64,000 nt of DNA, taken from contig CALTTP010000008.1 in the NCBI GenBank assembly GCA_943912255.1, forward strand, positions 37,634 to 101,633. Direction: 5' to 3'. Each line of letters begins with the position of its first letter. Positions within the stretch are counted from its first letter, which is position 1. This DNA comes from an uncultured Peptoniphilaceae bacterium (GTDB taxonomy: Bacteria > Bacillota > Clostridia > Tissierellales > Peptoniphilaceae). This document shows, piece after piece, positions 1 through 10,900 of the stretch. The notes under the pieces were generated by a model. It was given only the letters and a program-made list of their open reading frames with translations. It had not been told where the DNA came from and searched no databases. The translations under genes and the position numbers were made by a program.

Positions 1-2340
<2,340 letters not shown>

Positions 2341-2354
<14 letters not shown>

Positions 2355-2667
2355 ATTCCGATACAACCCTCTCTACAATTGAATTTGCGACCTGTTGAAG
2401 TTTTTCCTCGTCCATATTCTTTAACTCTTGGACTCTTTTATTGGACGCCTGAATTATTGGAGCTTTTTGTTTTTCTCCTTCAGCTTCAGCTTTTGCCAAT
2501 AAATCTTCTCTGGTCTTTTCGCCATCTTTAATGATACTGTCACGTTTTTCCTTACCTACAGTCTTTATCTGCGCCAAAATGCTATGGGCTTGTTTCTTTG
2601 CCTCTTGGACAATTTCATCGCCCTTCATCTCAGCTTCTTTAATCTGTTCAACCATATTTGAAGCCAT
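2341..2667 (-). CDS. V-type ATP synthase small stalk subunit (G/H-like)
   Basis: This 108-residue, highly charged protein is a predicted single long alpha-helix/coiled coil. It has Ala, Glu, Lys and Gln-rich heptads and resembles the NtpF/AhaH (subunit G/H) component that forms the peripheral stalk with subunit E. It is the first gene of the ntp operon here: promoter and leader lie just upstream, with a strong GGAGG box before ATG 2667. Its 3' end overlaps ntpI. Assignment rests on position, length and helix pattern, because these stalk proteins are poorly conserved. Confidence 0.85.
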
Positions 2668-2714
2668 AGATTCACCTCCTTATGATAGATAACGATTTCA
2701 CAATTTTATAAACT

Positions 2715-2787
2715 TTATGGCTTAGCTTTGAAAGAAGTTTTTCAAAATCCTCTCACTTAAGCTTTAAAGTGCTAAACTAAACCATAA
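2715..2787 (-). promoter_or_regulatory. Leader stem-loop of the ntp (V-ATPase) operon
   Basis: An 11-bp inverted repeat, TTATGGCTTAG at 2715-2725 against CTAAACCATAA at 2777-2787, encloses about 50 nt with further complementary stretches. It lies just downstream of the predicted promoter, so it would form at the 5' end of the transcript. No T-tract follows in the minus direction, so it does not look like a upp terminator. It may protect the transcript 5' end or be a regulatory leader. Confidence 0.5.
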
Positions 2788-2791
2788 GCTA

Positions 2792-2820
2792 ATAATAACA
2801 TACTAAAAAGACTAATTCAA
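2792..2820 (-). promoter_or_regulatory. Sigma-A promoter of the ntp operon
   Basis: On the minus strand, TTGAAT (2820-2815), a 17-nt spacer and TATTAT (2797-2792). It begins 12 nt beyond the upp stop codon, so the V-ATPase operon can be transcribed separately from upp. Confidence 0.6.
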
Positions 2821-2832
2821 TAAACAAAATTC

Positions 2833-3462
2833 TTATTTTGTACCAAAAAGTCTATCGCCTGCATCTCCTAGACCAGGAAGAATATATCCATGTTCATTTA
2901 ACTTTTCATCAAGTCCTGCAATATAAATAGGCACATCTGGATGATTTTCATGAACTGCCTTTAACCCTTCAGGTGCAGCGATGATATTTACCAATTTAAT
3001 ATTTTTTGCTCCCTTATTCTTTAAATATTGGATAGCGGCACTTGCTGAACCACCAGTTGCAAGCATTGGATCTAAAACAAGAACTGTTCTTTCAGCTATA
3101 TCTTGTGGAAGCTTACAATAGTATTCAACAGGCTCCAAAGTTTCTGGATCTCTATAAAGTCCAATATGACCAACTTTGGCAACTGGAATGATATTTAACA
3201 TACCATCAACCATTCCCAATCCCGCCCTAAGTACAGGTATAATGGCCACTTTCTTACCAGAAAGCACCTTGGTCTTCATCTTTTGTAGTGGAGTCTCTAT
3301 TTCAATATCTTCCATGGAAAAATCTCTTGTCACTTCATAGGCCATCAACATAGAAATCTCTGCTACTAAGTCTCTAAACTGTTTAGATCCAGTGTTAATA
3401 TCACGAAGTATACTCAGTTTGTGAGTAATCACTGGATGATCAAAAATTGTTACATTATCCAT
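2833..3462 (-). CDS. upp: Uracil phosphoribosyltransferase
   Basis: This cytosolic pyrimidine salvage enzyme makes UMP from uracil and PRPP. The protein is 209 aa, the usual length. It has the PRPP-binding motif [18 protein letters not shown] (about residues 129-146), the N-terminal region with [24 protein letters not shown], and the uracil-site C-terminus [17 protein letters not shown]. An AGGAGG box lies 7 nt before the ATG. It has its own probable promoter (3488-3517) and is followed by the ntp promoter, so it is probably monocistronic or reads through into ntp. Confidence 0.98.
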   Translation of the reverse strand: MDNVTIFDHPVITHKLSILRDINTGSKQFRDLVAEISMLMAYEVTRDFSMEDIEIETPLQKMKTKVLSGKKVAIIPVLRAGLGMVDGMLNIIPVAKVGHIGLYRDPETLEPVEYYCKLPQDIAERTVLVLDPMLATGGSASAAIQYLKNKGAKNIKLVNIIAAPEGLKAVHENHPDVPIYIAGLDEKLNEHGYILPGLGDAGDRLFGTK

Positions 3463-3487
3463 TTTTCCCTCCTATTTCTCTACTTAT

Positions 3488-3517
3488 ATAATAACATTAA
3501 AGAACTATCTGTGTAAA
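3488..3517 (-). promoter_or_regulatory. Probable upp promoter
   Basis: Minus strand TTTACA (3517-3512), 18-nt spacer, TATTAT (3493-3488), about 25 nt upstream of the upp start codon. Confidence 0.5.
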
Positions 3518-3523
3518 AGAACT

Positions 3524-4552
3524 CTATAAAAAAATCATATTTCCAGCGCTGGACTTTTTTAATCTATTCATAATACCTATGCCTAGGTTCTTCTCCTCTA
3601 CACCTTCACATAGGATATAGTCTAAGCCATCATCGTCACATTGCCTTAAAATCCTAAAGATTTTTGAAGCCATTTCCAGTAAATTGCTCCTATCGCCTAG
3701 AGAATAGAACCTATAAAAATCTCCTTTTAAATCCTCATTGTCATCAAAGGTTATTAAGGCAGTTTTAAATTCAGACAGTTGTCTTCCTCTTTTTGTAAAA
3801 TATTCCCTAACCTTATCATTATTACCCAATATTAACTCCATTCTACCTTTAGGAGCATAATGTTTGTATTTTTGTCCAGGAGATTTTGGTATTTCCCCCT
3901 CTTTAAGAATAGATCTATCGTATTCTACCCTGCCAAAGTGAAGTTCCAAATCCTCCTTGGAATAAAAACCTGGCCTTAAAATAAGATAGGGATCACAAGT
4001 ACAGTCCAATACTGTAGATTCAATACCTACATTGGATTTTCCACCATCTACTATAAGGGGAATCTTACCTTCCATATCTTCATATACATCTTTAGCGGTC
4101 GTTGGGGAAGGTCTACCAGAAAGATTTGCCGAAGGTGCTGCTATGGGAACTTGGGCTTTTTTTATAATCTGTCTAGTTATTTCCTTTTTAGGCATTCTAA
4201 TGGCAACGGTGTCCCCACCTGCAGTTACTGTGTTGGGGATGATGTCCGACTTTTTAAAGATTACCGTTAAAGGTCCTGGCCAATAATTTTTCACTGCCTT
4301 TAAAACTTTATTATCCACATCTCTAACAAGCCTATTTATCTCTTCCATACTTGAAATATGAAGGATTAGTGGATTGTCTGAAGGCCTGTTCTTAGCTTTA
4401 AAAATCTTTTTACAGGCAATGTCACTTAAACCATTCCCTCCAAGACCATAAACAGTCTCTGTGGGAATGGCCACCAGTTCTTCTTGACAAATTAGACTTG
4501 CTGCATAGTCGGCGATTTTGTCCATATCTTCTTTAATTATTTCCGTCTTCAT
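3524..4552 (-). CDS. sua5: L-threonylcarbamoyladenylate synthase (Sua5/YwlC family)
   Basis: It makes threonylcarbamoyl-AMP from threonine, bicarbonate and ATP, the first step of t6A37 formation in ANN-decoding tRNAs. The protein is 342 aa from ATG 4552. The YrdC domain is about residues 10-200: VAIPTETVYGLGGNG, then KAKNRPSDNPLILHI (KxR type), then APSANLSGRPSPT. The ~130-residue C-terminal Sua5 domain is present. I prefer ATG 4552 (MKTEIIKED) because it matches the family start; the longer reading frame adds 17 unlikely residues. Its start overlaps the upstream CDF exporter by 20 nt. Confidence 0.95.
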   Translation of the reverse strand: MKTEIIKEDMDKIADYAASLICQEELVAIPTETVYGLGGNGLSDIACKKIFKAKNRPSDNPLILHISSMEEINRLVRDVDNKVLKAVKNYWPGPLTVIFKKSDIIPNTVTAGGDTVAIRMPKKEITRQIIKKAQVPIAAPSANLSGRPSPTTAKDVYEDMEGKIPLIVDGGKSNVGIESTVLDCTCDPYLILRPGFYSKEDLELHFGRVEYDRSILKEGEIPKSPGQKYKHYAPKGRMELILGNNDKVREYFTKRGRQLSEFKTALITFDDNEDLKGDFYRFYSLGDRSNLLEMASKIFRILRQCDDDGLDYILCEGVEEKNLGIGIMNRLKKSSAGNMIFL

Positions 4553-5468
4553 ATTTTTCTGCAGGGTCCATATGAATTGTAATTTGAACAGAAGTCTTAT
4601 CAATTATCTCCTTTTCCAATTCATCTGCTATATCGTGTACTTCCTTAAATATAAGCTCACTGGGAAATTCCACATGAACAGACCCTACAATCTTTCCTCC
4701 TCCATAGTCATGTAAATCTAAATCGTGAACCCCACTTACATACTTTCCTTTTAATAATATGTCTTTTATCTTGTCCTGCAATTCCCTTGAAGGTGCCTTT
4801 CCCAAAATATAATAGGTGGAATGTTGTAAAATCTCAAATCCAGATTTAAATATAAGCAAAGACACTACTAGACCTGCAATACCGTCTATATTGATATTAA
4901 AAAAAACAAAAACCAAGATGGAGAATAAAATTCCTATAGATGAAATCACATCGTTAACAGCATCCTCTGCCACTCCTATCATTCCAAGAGAATTTATCTT
5001 TTTCCCAACCACCTTGTTATAGACATATAAAAATATTTTAATAAAAAGAGATAAAATCAAAAGTCCAATGGAAACCCAGCTGGAATTTAAATCTTCCGGC
5101 TTAATAATCTTCTCTACAGAAGATTTAAAGAGCATAACTCCTGTACCCAAAATTAATAAAGCCACTATAAAAGATGAGATATATTCATATCTTCCATGGC
5201 CAAAGGGATGTTCCTCATCAGCAGGCTTACCTGCCAAGTAGCCACCAACAATGGTTACAATGGATGATAGGGAGTCCCCTAAATTATTAAAGGCATCAGA
5301 GATAACAGCAATGGAATTTACAACGATTCCCACCCCTAATTTAACCCCAAATAATATTAAATTAGCCAAAACTCCAATATAGCCAGACCTTTTAATATAT
5401 TTATTTCTAATAACTGGATTTTCCAAATTGTCCCTGGAATTAATAAAAAATTTTTCTAAACTTTCCAT
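4533..5468 (-). CDS. Cation diffusion facilitator (CDF) family metal transporter
   Basis: This inner-membrane exporter of divalent metal ions probably handles Zn, Fe or Mn. The protein is 311 aa with about six membrane segments in the first 200 residues. It has the CDF signature SIAVISDAFNNLGDSLSS (metal-site Asp residues) and the HPFGHGRYEYI loop, plus a C-terminal cytoplasmic ferredoxin-like domain ending HMDPAEKYEDG. The paired D/N ligands do not allow a firm metal call. A GAGAGGAT box precedes the ATG and a TGGTATAAT extended -10 lies about 20 nt further upstream. It overlaps the sua5-like gene downstream. Confidence 0.93.
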   Translation of the reverse strand: MESLEKFFINSRDNLENPVIRNKYIKRSGYIGVLANLILFGVKLGVGIVVNSIAVISDAFNNLGDSLSSIVTIVGGYLAGKPADEEHPFGHGRYEYISSFIVALLILGTGVMLFKSSVEKIIKPEDLNSSWVSIGLLILSLFIKIFLYVYNKVVGKKINSLGMIGVAEDAVNDVISSIGILFSILVFVFFNINIDGIAGLVVSLLIFKSGFEILQHSTYYILGKAPSRELQDKIKDILLKGKYVSGVHDLDLHDYGGGKIVGSVHVEFPSELIFKEVHDIADELEKEIIDKTSVQITIHMDPAEKYEDGNN

Positions 5469-5528
5469 AATATCCTCTCTATTTTGATTATACCATTATT
5501 ATATCATGAATATCATATTAAATTTTTC

Positions 5529-5557
5529 TTGCTTCCATGTTAAATCTATGTTATTAT
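5529..5557 (+). promoter_or_regulatory. tRNA-Leu promoter
   Basis: TTGCTT (5529-5534), 17-nt spacer and TATTAT (5552-5557), placing the transcription start about 10 nt before the tRNA. Confidence 0.6.
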
Positions 5558-5574
5558 TGAATGGTAATCAATTC

Positions 5575-5661
5575 GCCGGAGTGGCGGAATTGGCAGACGC
5601 GCAGGACTCAAAATCCTGTGGTGGCAGCATCGTGCGGGTTCGACCCCCGCCTCCGGCACCA
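5575..5661 (+). tRNA. tRNA-Leu (anticodon CAA)
   Basis: The 87-nt class II tRNA includes an encoded CCA. The acceptor stem GCCGGAG pairs with CTCCGGC (5651-5657). The anticodon stem CAGGA/TCCTG carries the loop CTCAAAA, giving anticodon CAA (codon UUG). There is a long variable arm, and the T arm GCGGG-TTCGACC-CCCGC is canonical. Confidence 0.98.
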
Positions 5662-5666
5662 TACTT

Positions 5667-5720
5667 CGTGTATTTTCTATATCTCTCTAAGAGATTGGAA
5701 AAAGCACGTTTTTTATTTTT
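5667..5720 (+). terminator. Intrinsic terminator of tRNA-Leu
   Basis: Nested stem CGTG/CACG, TTTTC/GAAAA and TCTCT/AGAGA, followed directly by TTTTTTATTTTT. Confidence 0.85.
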
Positions 5721-5764
5721 CAAAACCTATAAATGTCTATGTTTTTCTATGTTTTCAACTTTGG

Positions 5765-5783
5765 GTAGCAACCTAGTAGCAAA
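5765..5783 (+). repeat. GTAGCAA direct repeat downstream of tRNA-Leu
   Basis: GTAGCAAC (5765-5772) and GTAGCAAA (5776-5783) are spaced 11 nt start to start. Closely spaced direct repeats just beyond a tRNA resemble tyrosine-integrase arm sites or an attachment-site remnant. No integrase gene is present, so this is only suggestive. Confidence 0.25.
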
Positions 5784-5860
5784 CTTTTTTCTAAAATCTC
5801 AATAGAAATTTTCTTTTTCTCTCTTAATAATTATCCATTTTAAATTAAGGATTTACTTCA

Positions 5861-5889
5861 TTTACAACCGAACATTTGTTTGTTAAAAT
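5861..5889 (+). promoter_or_regulatory. Promoter of the radical-SAM DNA repair cassette
   Basis: TTTACA (5861-5866), exactly 17 nt, TAAAAT (5884-5889). The expected transcription start is near 5896, with the start codon at 5906, so the leader is very short. A LexA-like box fills the spacer. Confidence 0.65.
5869..5882 (+). promoter_or_regulatory. LexA/SOS-like operator
   Basis: CGAACATTTGTTTG has the GAAC-N4-GTTY form of the Firmicute SOS box (CGAACNNNNGTTCG-like) with one changed base in the right half-site. It lies wholly between the -35 and -10 of the cassette promoter, the expected place for a repressor site. Confidence 0.6.
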
Positions 5890-5905
5890 ATACCTAGGTG
5901 ATACT

Positions 5906-7135
5906 ATGGATATAATGGAAAAACTAAAACTTTTAACAGACGCTGCAAAATATGATGTATCCTGTTCTTCCAGTGGCTCTAGCCGTAAAAATGCAAAGGG
6001 CATTGGAGCTGCTTCAAGCTCTGGAATCTGTCATAGTTGGTCGGAAGATGGAAGATGTATCTCTTTATTAAAGATTCTTCTAACTAACAAATGCATTTAT
6101 GACTGCGAATACTGTATAAATCGTAGAAGCAATAAGACTGAAAGGGCAGAATTTTCTCCAAAGGAAATCTCCGACTTAGTCATCGGTTTTTATAAGAGAA
6201 ATTATATTGAAGGCCTTTTTTTATCTTCTGGTGTCATTAAAAGTCCTGATGACACCATGCTAAAACTCATTGAAGTGGCAGAACTTCTTCGTCATAGGGA
6301 AAATTTTCACGGCTATATCCATATGAAGGCAATTCCTGGGGCCTCAGATGAATTGGTTCAAAAACTTGGTTCCCTTATAGACAGAATGAGTATAAATATA
6401 GAACTTCCTACAAAAAAGGGCCTAGAGTTGCTGGCTCCTGAAAAAAAGCAGGAGAATATATTAAAGCCTATGAATTTTGCAAAGAATTCGATTTTAGAAT
6501 ATGCAGAAAATAAAAAGAAATATAGAAAGACTCCCCTCTTCTTACCTGCAGGACAATCTACTCAAATGATAGTTGGCGTAGGCAAAGAGGACGACTTGAC
6601 CATTATCAACAGCGCTCAAAGTCTTTACCAAGACTTTAATTTAAAGCGTGTCTTTTATTCTGGATACGTTCCTGTAGTAAAGTCAGTATACACTGAAGGA
6701 ATTCAAAAAGTGCCATTACTTAGGGAACATAGGATTTACCAAGCCGACTGGCTACTGCGTTTCTACGGATTTAAAGCTGGAGAGATTGTAAAAGAAGAAA
6801 ACCCATTTTTAGATTTAACCTTAGACCCTAAATGTAGCTGGGCTATTGAAAATATCCACCTCTTCCCCATGGAAATCAATCGAGCAAGTTATGATGAGCT
6901 AATTAGGATTCCTGGTATAGGAAAGAACTACGCCATGAGAATTATAAAGGCTAGAAAGTTTTCAAACCTTACTTTTGACGACTTAAGGACTTTGAAAATT
7001 TCTTTAAAGAGGGCCTTAAACTTTATAACCGTTGGTGGAAAGTACAGAGGCAAAAAATATCATTCTAAGGATGATTTAAAAAATATGATAAGGAGGCAAG
7101 AAGGTACAGACATTGAACAACTGTCCTTCTTATAA
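5906..7135 (+). CDS. Putative DNA modification/repair radical SAM protein (TIGR03916 type)
   Basis: This 409-residue radical SAM enzyme belongs to the family that travels with a uracil-DNA-glycosylase-like or SAM-linked partner; its chemistry is not established. The cluster motif CIYDCEYC (CxxxCxxC) is near residue 63-70, after a Cys/Ser-rich start (CSSSGSSRKNAKG). A TIM-barrel core follows. A C-terminal helix-hairpin-helix (INRASYDELIRIPGIGKNYAMRI is its region, about 330-350) suggests non-specific DNA binding. I chose ATG 5906 for the AGGTGAT box just before it. It is separated from the partner gene by one base and has an SOS-like promoter, fitting a role in DNA damage. Confidence 0.88.
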   Translation: MDIMEKLKLLTDAAKYDVSCSSSGSSRKNAKGIGAASSSGICHSWSEDGRCISLLKILLTNKCIYDCEYCINRRSNKTERAEFSPKEISDLVIGFYKRNYIEGLFLSSGVIKSPDDTMLKLIEVAELLRHRENFHGYIHMKAIPGASDELVQKLGSLIDRMSINIELPTKKGLELLAPEKKQENILKPMNFAKNSILEYAENKKKYRKTPLFLPAGQSTQMIVGVGKEDDLTIINSAQSLYQDFNLKRVFYSGYVPVVKSVYTEGIQKVPLLREHRIYQADWLLRFYGFKAGEIVKEENPFLDLTLDPKCSWAIENIHLFPMEINRASYDELIRIPGIGKNYAMRIIKARKFSNLTFDDLRTLKISLKRALNFITVGGKYRGKKYHSKDDLKNMIRRQEGTDIEQLSFL

Positions 7136-7136
7136 G

Positions 7137-7862
7137 ATGATATATTTTATTGACGGAAGTTTAGAAGGTCTATTTTCCGGGATTTTTTTAGGTTATAAGG
7201 ACATACAAGAAATCCAATTCTTTGAAAAATCCATGGAACAGTCCTTTTTGGAAGATCAAAAATTTATAGATACCAATTTAGAATATTCAAATCGGGTTAA
7301 AAAATCCATCATAGACAATTTTGGTTATGGTTTCTTAAGCGATATAAAATCCGTTTTAAAATCTGACAGTATGGAAAAATACACAATTCTTGCCCGGGTA
7401 ATAAAGGGATGCTATATATATGGAATGGATTATCTTAACTGTAGCAGTGATGAAACTGTAATGTACAACGGCATTTTGAGAAATTTCTATAGAGAATGTC
7501 ATGCCTATAAAGGTCTCCTTCGTTTTCAAGAGTCTAAGGATAAGATATTGGTAGCAGAATTTGAACCTATTAACGATATTTTAGATATTATGATAACCCA
7601 TTTTAAAAAGAGGATGCCTGAAGAAAAGTTTATTATCATTGATAAAAAGAGAAAAAAGGCCAAAGTATATGACGGAAAACAGGTTTTAGAATATAATGAC
7701 CTAGATTTTAATTATGATAGAAATTCCAAGGACTACTTTGTAGAAGAATGTTGGAAAGAATTTTACAACGCCGTTAAAATCGAGGAAAGAAACAACCCAA
7801 ATCTTATGCAAAGCAATATGCCTAAGAGATACTGGAAATATCTACCTGAGAAAAAACAATAA
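7137..7862 (+). CDS. Radical-SAM-linked probable DNA metabolism protein (TIGR03915 type)
   Basis: This 241-residue protein is the usual partner of the TIGR03916 radical SAM enzyme. It begins MIYFIDGSLEGLFSGIF, the family's N-terminal motif, and contains H-A-Y-K (near residue 120) followed by LLRFQ and an acidic/aromatic C-terminal part (FVEECWKEFYNAVKIEERNN, MPKRYWKYLPE). The function is not established; in related genomes the partner can be fused to a glycosylase domain, which is absent here. The ATG at 7137 is one base after the upstream stop, so translation is coupled. A TTG at 7113 could add eight residues. Confidence 0.85.
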   Translation: MIYFIDGSLEGLFSGIFLGYKDIQEIQFFEKSMEQSFLEDQKFIDTNLEYSNRVKKSIIDNFGYGFLSDIKSVLKSDSMEKYTILARVIKGCYIYGMDYLNCSSDETVMYNGILRNFYRECHAYKGLLRFQESKDKILVAEFEPINDILDIMITHFKKRMPEEKFIIIDKKRKKAKVYDGKQVLEYNDLDFNYDRNSKDYFVEECWKEFYNAVKIEERNNPNLMQSNMPKRYWKYLPEKKQ

Positions 7863-7876
7863 TTAAAATAGACCAT

Positions 7877-7909
7877 AAAAAAAGGAGGAAATCATTCCTC
7901 CTTTTTTTA
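7877..7909. terminator. Bidirectional terminator between the radical-SAM cassette and nifJ
   Basis: AAAAAAAGGAGGAA, four-base loop ATCA, then TTCCTCCTTTTTTT. It sits between two convergent genes and has a T-tract in both directions. Confidence 0.9.
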
Positions 7910-7911
7910 TA

Positions 7912-10900
7912 TTAGTCTGTAATCTTGTCTTCTTTACCTACTGTTTGTTCTTTTTTGTCTTCGCTCTTAAATTCTTTATCTTCTTCTTCAGCTTTACTAT
8001 AATCATAGTTTGCCATTCTTACATAGCTTTCGTATCTTTCCTTTGCATCTTCTTCTGCTTCTTTAAATAGAACTTCTGCATCTTCAGGGAAGGATCTCTT
8101 CAATGAAGTATATCTAACTTCTGATTTGATAAAGTCTTGGAAGGATCCTGTTGGTTCCTTAGAATCTAGTGTAAATGGATTCTTTCCTTCGTTTTTAAGT
8201 CTAGGATCGAATCTATATAGATGCCAGTAACCTGCTTCCACTGCTCTCTTTTGTTGATTTTGAGCTTGACCCATTCCACCTTTAATACCGTGGTTGATAC
8301 ATGGAGCGTAAGCTATAATCAAGGATGGTCCATCATAGCTTTCAGCTTCTCTAATAGCTTTTAGAGTTTGAGCTTGGTTTGCACCCATTGCTATTTGAGC
8401 AACATATACATAACCATAAGTTGTGGCCATTAGACCAAGGTCTTTCTTTCTAATCTTCTTACCAGATGCAGCAAACTTAGCTACTGCAGCAGTAGGAGTT
8501 GATTTAGATGATTGACCACCGGTGTTGGAATAAACTTCTGTATCCATTACTAGGATATTTACATTTCTTCCTGTTGCGATAACATGGTCAAGTCCACCGT
8601 AACCGATGTCATATGCCCAACCGTCTCCACCGAAGATCCAAACTGATTTTTTGATTAAGAATTCTTTTCTTTCTTCTATTTCAGCGATTATATTGTCCGC
8701 TTCTTCATTATCAGTCTTTTCTTTTATTAGAGGTAGAATTTCACCAGTTGCAGCCTTGGATTTTGTAGAGTCGTTCATTCCCTCAATCCATGCTTTAAAA
8801 TGTTCATTTAATGGAGAGTCAATATTCAATTCTAGGAATTCTTCCATCAATAGACGGATTTTTTCTCTAGTCTTTTCAATACCAATTTCCATACCATATC
8901 CATATTCAGCATTATCTTCAAATAGTGAGTTAGCCCAAGCTGGTCCCTTACCTTCTGCATTTTGACAGTAAACTGTTGCAGGAGCTGAACCACCCCAGAT
9001 TGATGAACAACCTGTGGCATTGGCAATTAACATTCTATCTCCAAATAATTGAGTTATAAGTTTAGCATAAGGAGTTTCACCACAACCTGCACAAGCTCCA
9101 GAGAACTCTAATAGAGGTTGTTTAAACTGACTACCCTTAACATTTGTTTCTGGTACAAGACCTTCCTTGTATCCTACAACGTCATGAGCGTATTTCCAGT
9201 TATCCTTTTGTTGTTGATATTGTTCTTCAAATGGTTCCATAGAAAGTGCCTTAACCTTAGAAGGACATACTTGAACACAGTTTCCACAACCTGTACAGTC
9301 AAGGGTTGAAACTTGGATTCTAAAGGTATAGTCTTCTAGTCCCTTACCAATTGCCTTCTTAGTTTCGAAGTTTTCAGGAGCATTTGCCTTTTCTTCTTCA
9401 GTTACCAAGAACGGTCTAATTACAGCGTGTGGACATACATAAGCACATTGGTTACATTGAATACAATTTTCAATATGCCATTTTGGAACTTGTAGAGCTA
9501 TAGCTCTCTTTTCATATTGAGAAGTTCCTTGTGGGAATTCTCCATTTTCTCTACCTTGGAATTTAGAAACTGGAAGGCTGTCCCCTTCGTGAGCGTTAAT
9601 AGGTTTAACCATCTCTCTAATGAATTCTGGAAGGTGAGAGTCATCTTCTTTTTCATCTTCAAGGTCTTTCCAGCTTTCAGGTACATCTATTTTAACTAAT
9701 GCGTTAACCCCTTGTTCAACGGCTTCAAAGTTCATGTTTACAACATCTTCACCTTTTCTACCGTAGGATTTAACGATTTGTGCTTTAAGTCTTTCCTTAG
9801 CTTCTTCAATAGGAAGAACCTTTGAAAGGTTAAAGAATGCAGATTGCATTACCATGTTTATTCTTCCACCTAGTCCAATTTCTGCAGCTATTTGAGATGC
9901 ATTGATGGTGTAGAATTCAATTTCATTTTCAGCAATCTTTCTCTTTAATGAGTTTGGAAGGTGTTTTTCAAGTTCTTCTTCACTCCAAATACAGTTAAGT
10001 AGGAATGTTCCACCCTTCTTAAGACCTTTTAATAAGTCGTATTGGTTAACATAAGCTTGTTTTGAACAAGATATAAAGTCTGCGTGATCTACAAAGTATG
10101 TGGATCTAATTGGGCTATTACCAAATCTCAAGTGAGAAATTGTAATACCACCAGACTTCTTAGAGTCATATTCAAAGTATCCTTGAGCATACATATCTGT
10201 AGCATCAGCGATTATCTTAATGGCAGATTTGTTAGCTCCAACGGTTCCGTCAGATCCAAATCCCCAGAACTTACATCTAATAGTTCCTTCAGGAACTGTA
10301 TTTATATCTTTAGTAACTTCCAATGATCTATAAGTTACATCGTCAGTAATACCTATAGTGAATCTTTCCTTAGGTTGGTCAGCAACTAAGTTGTCATAAA
10401 CTGCTAAAATTTGTCCTGGAGTTGTGTCCTTTGAACCAAGTCCATAGATACCAGAGTAAATCTTAGGTCTTCTATCATCATCATCATAGAATGCAGATTT
10501 AACGTCTAAGTAAAGTGGTTCTCCTAGAGATCCCTTTTCCTTAGTTCTATCTAAAACTGCAATTCTCTTAACAGTTTGAGGAATCTTACTTAACAAGTGT
10601 TCCTTAGAGAATGGTCTATAAAGGTGAACTTTTACAAGACCAACCTTTCTTCCCTCTTCTTCTCTTAAGTAGTCAATTGTCTCTTCAATGGTTTCAGTTA
10701 CTGAACCCATTGCGATTATTATATCTTCTGCATCTTCTGCACCATAGTAGTCGAATAGTCCGTAGTTTCTACCAGTAAGTTCATTGATTTGTTTAATATA
10801 ATCTTCAGTAATTCCTACGATATTTTCATAATAGGTGTTAGATGCTTCAATTTCTTGGAAGTATATATCAGGGTTTTGAGCAGTACCCATAGTCTTAGGA

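Noticed and set aside
4032..4286. Plus-strand frames opposite the sua5-like gene and other minus genes
   Set aside because: They are antisense shadows of clearly conserved genes without start signals.
5506..5805. Plus-strand reading frames overlapping tRNA-Leu and its terminator
   Set aside because: They run through the tRNA and terminator sequence and have no ribosome binding site; the tRNA explains the sequence.
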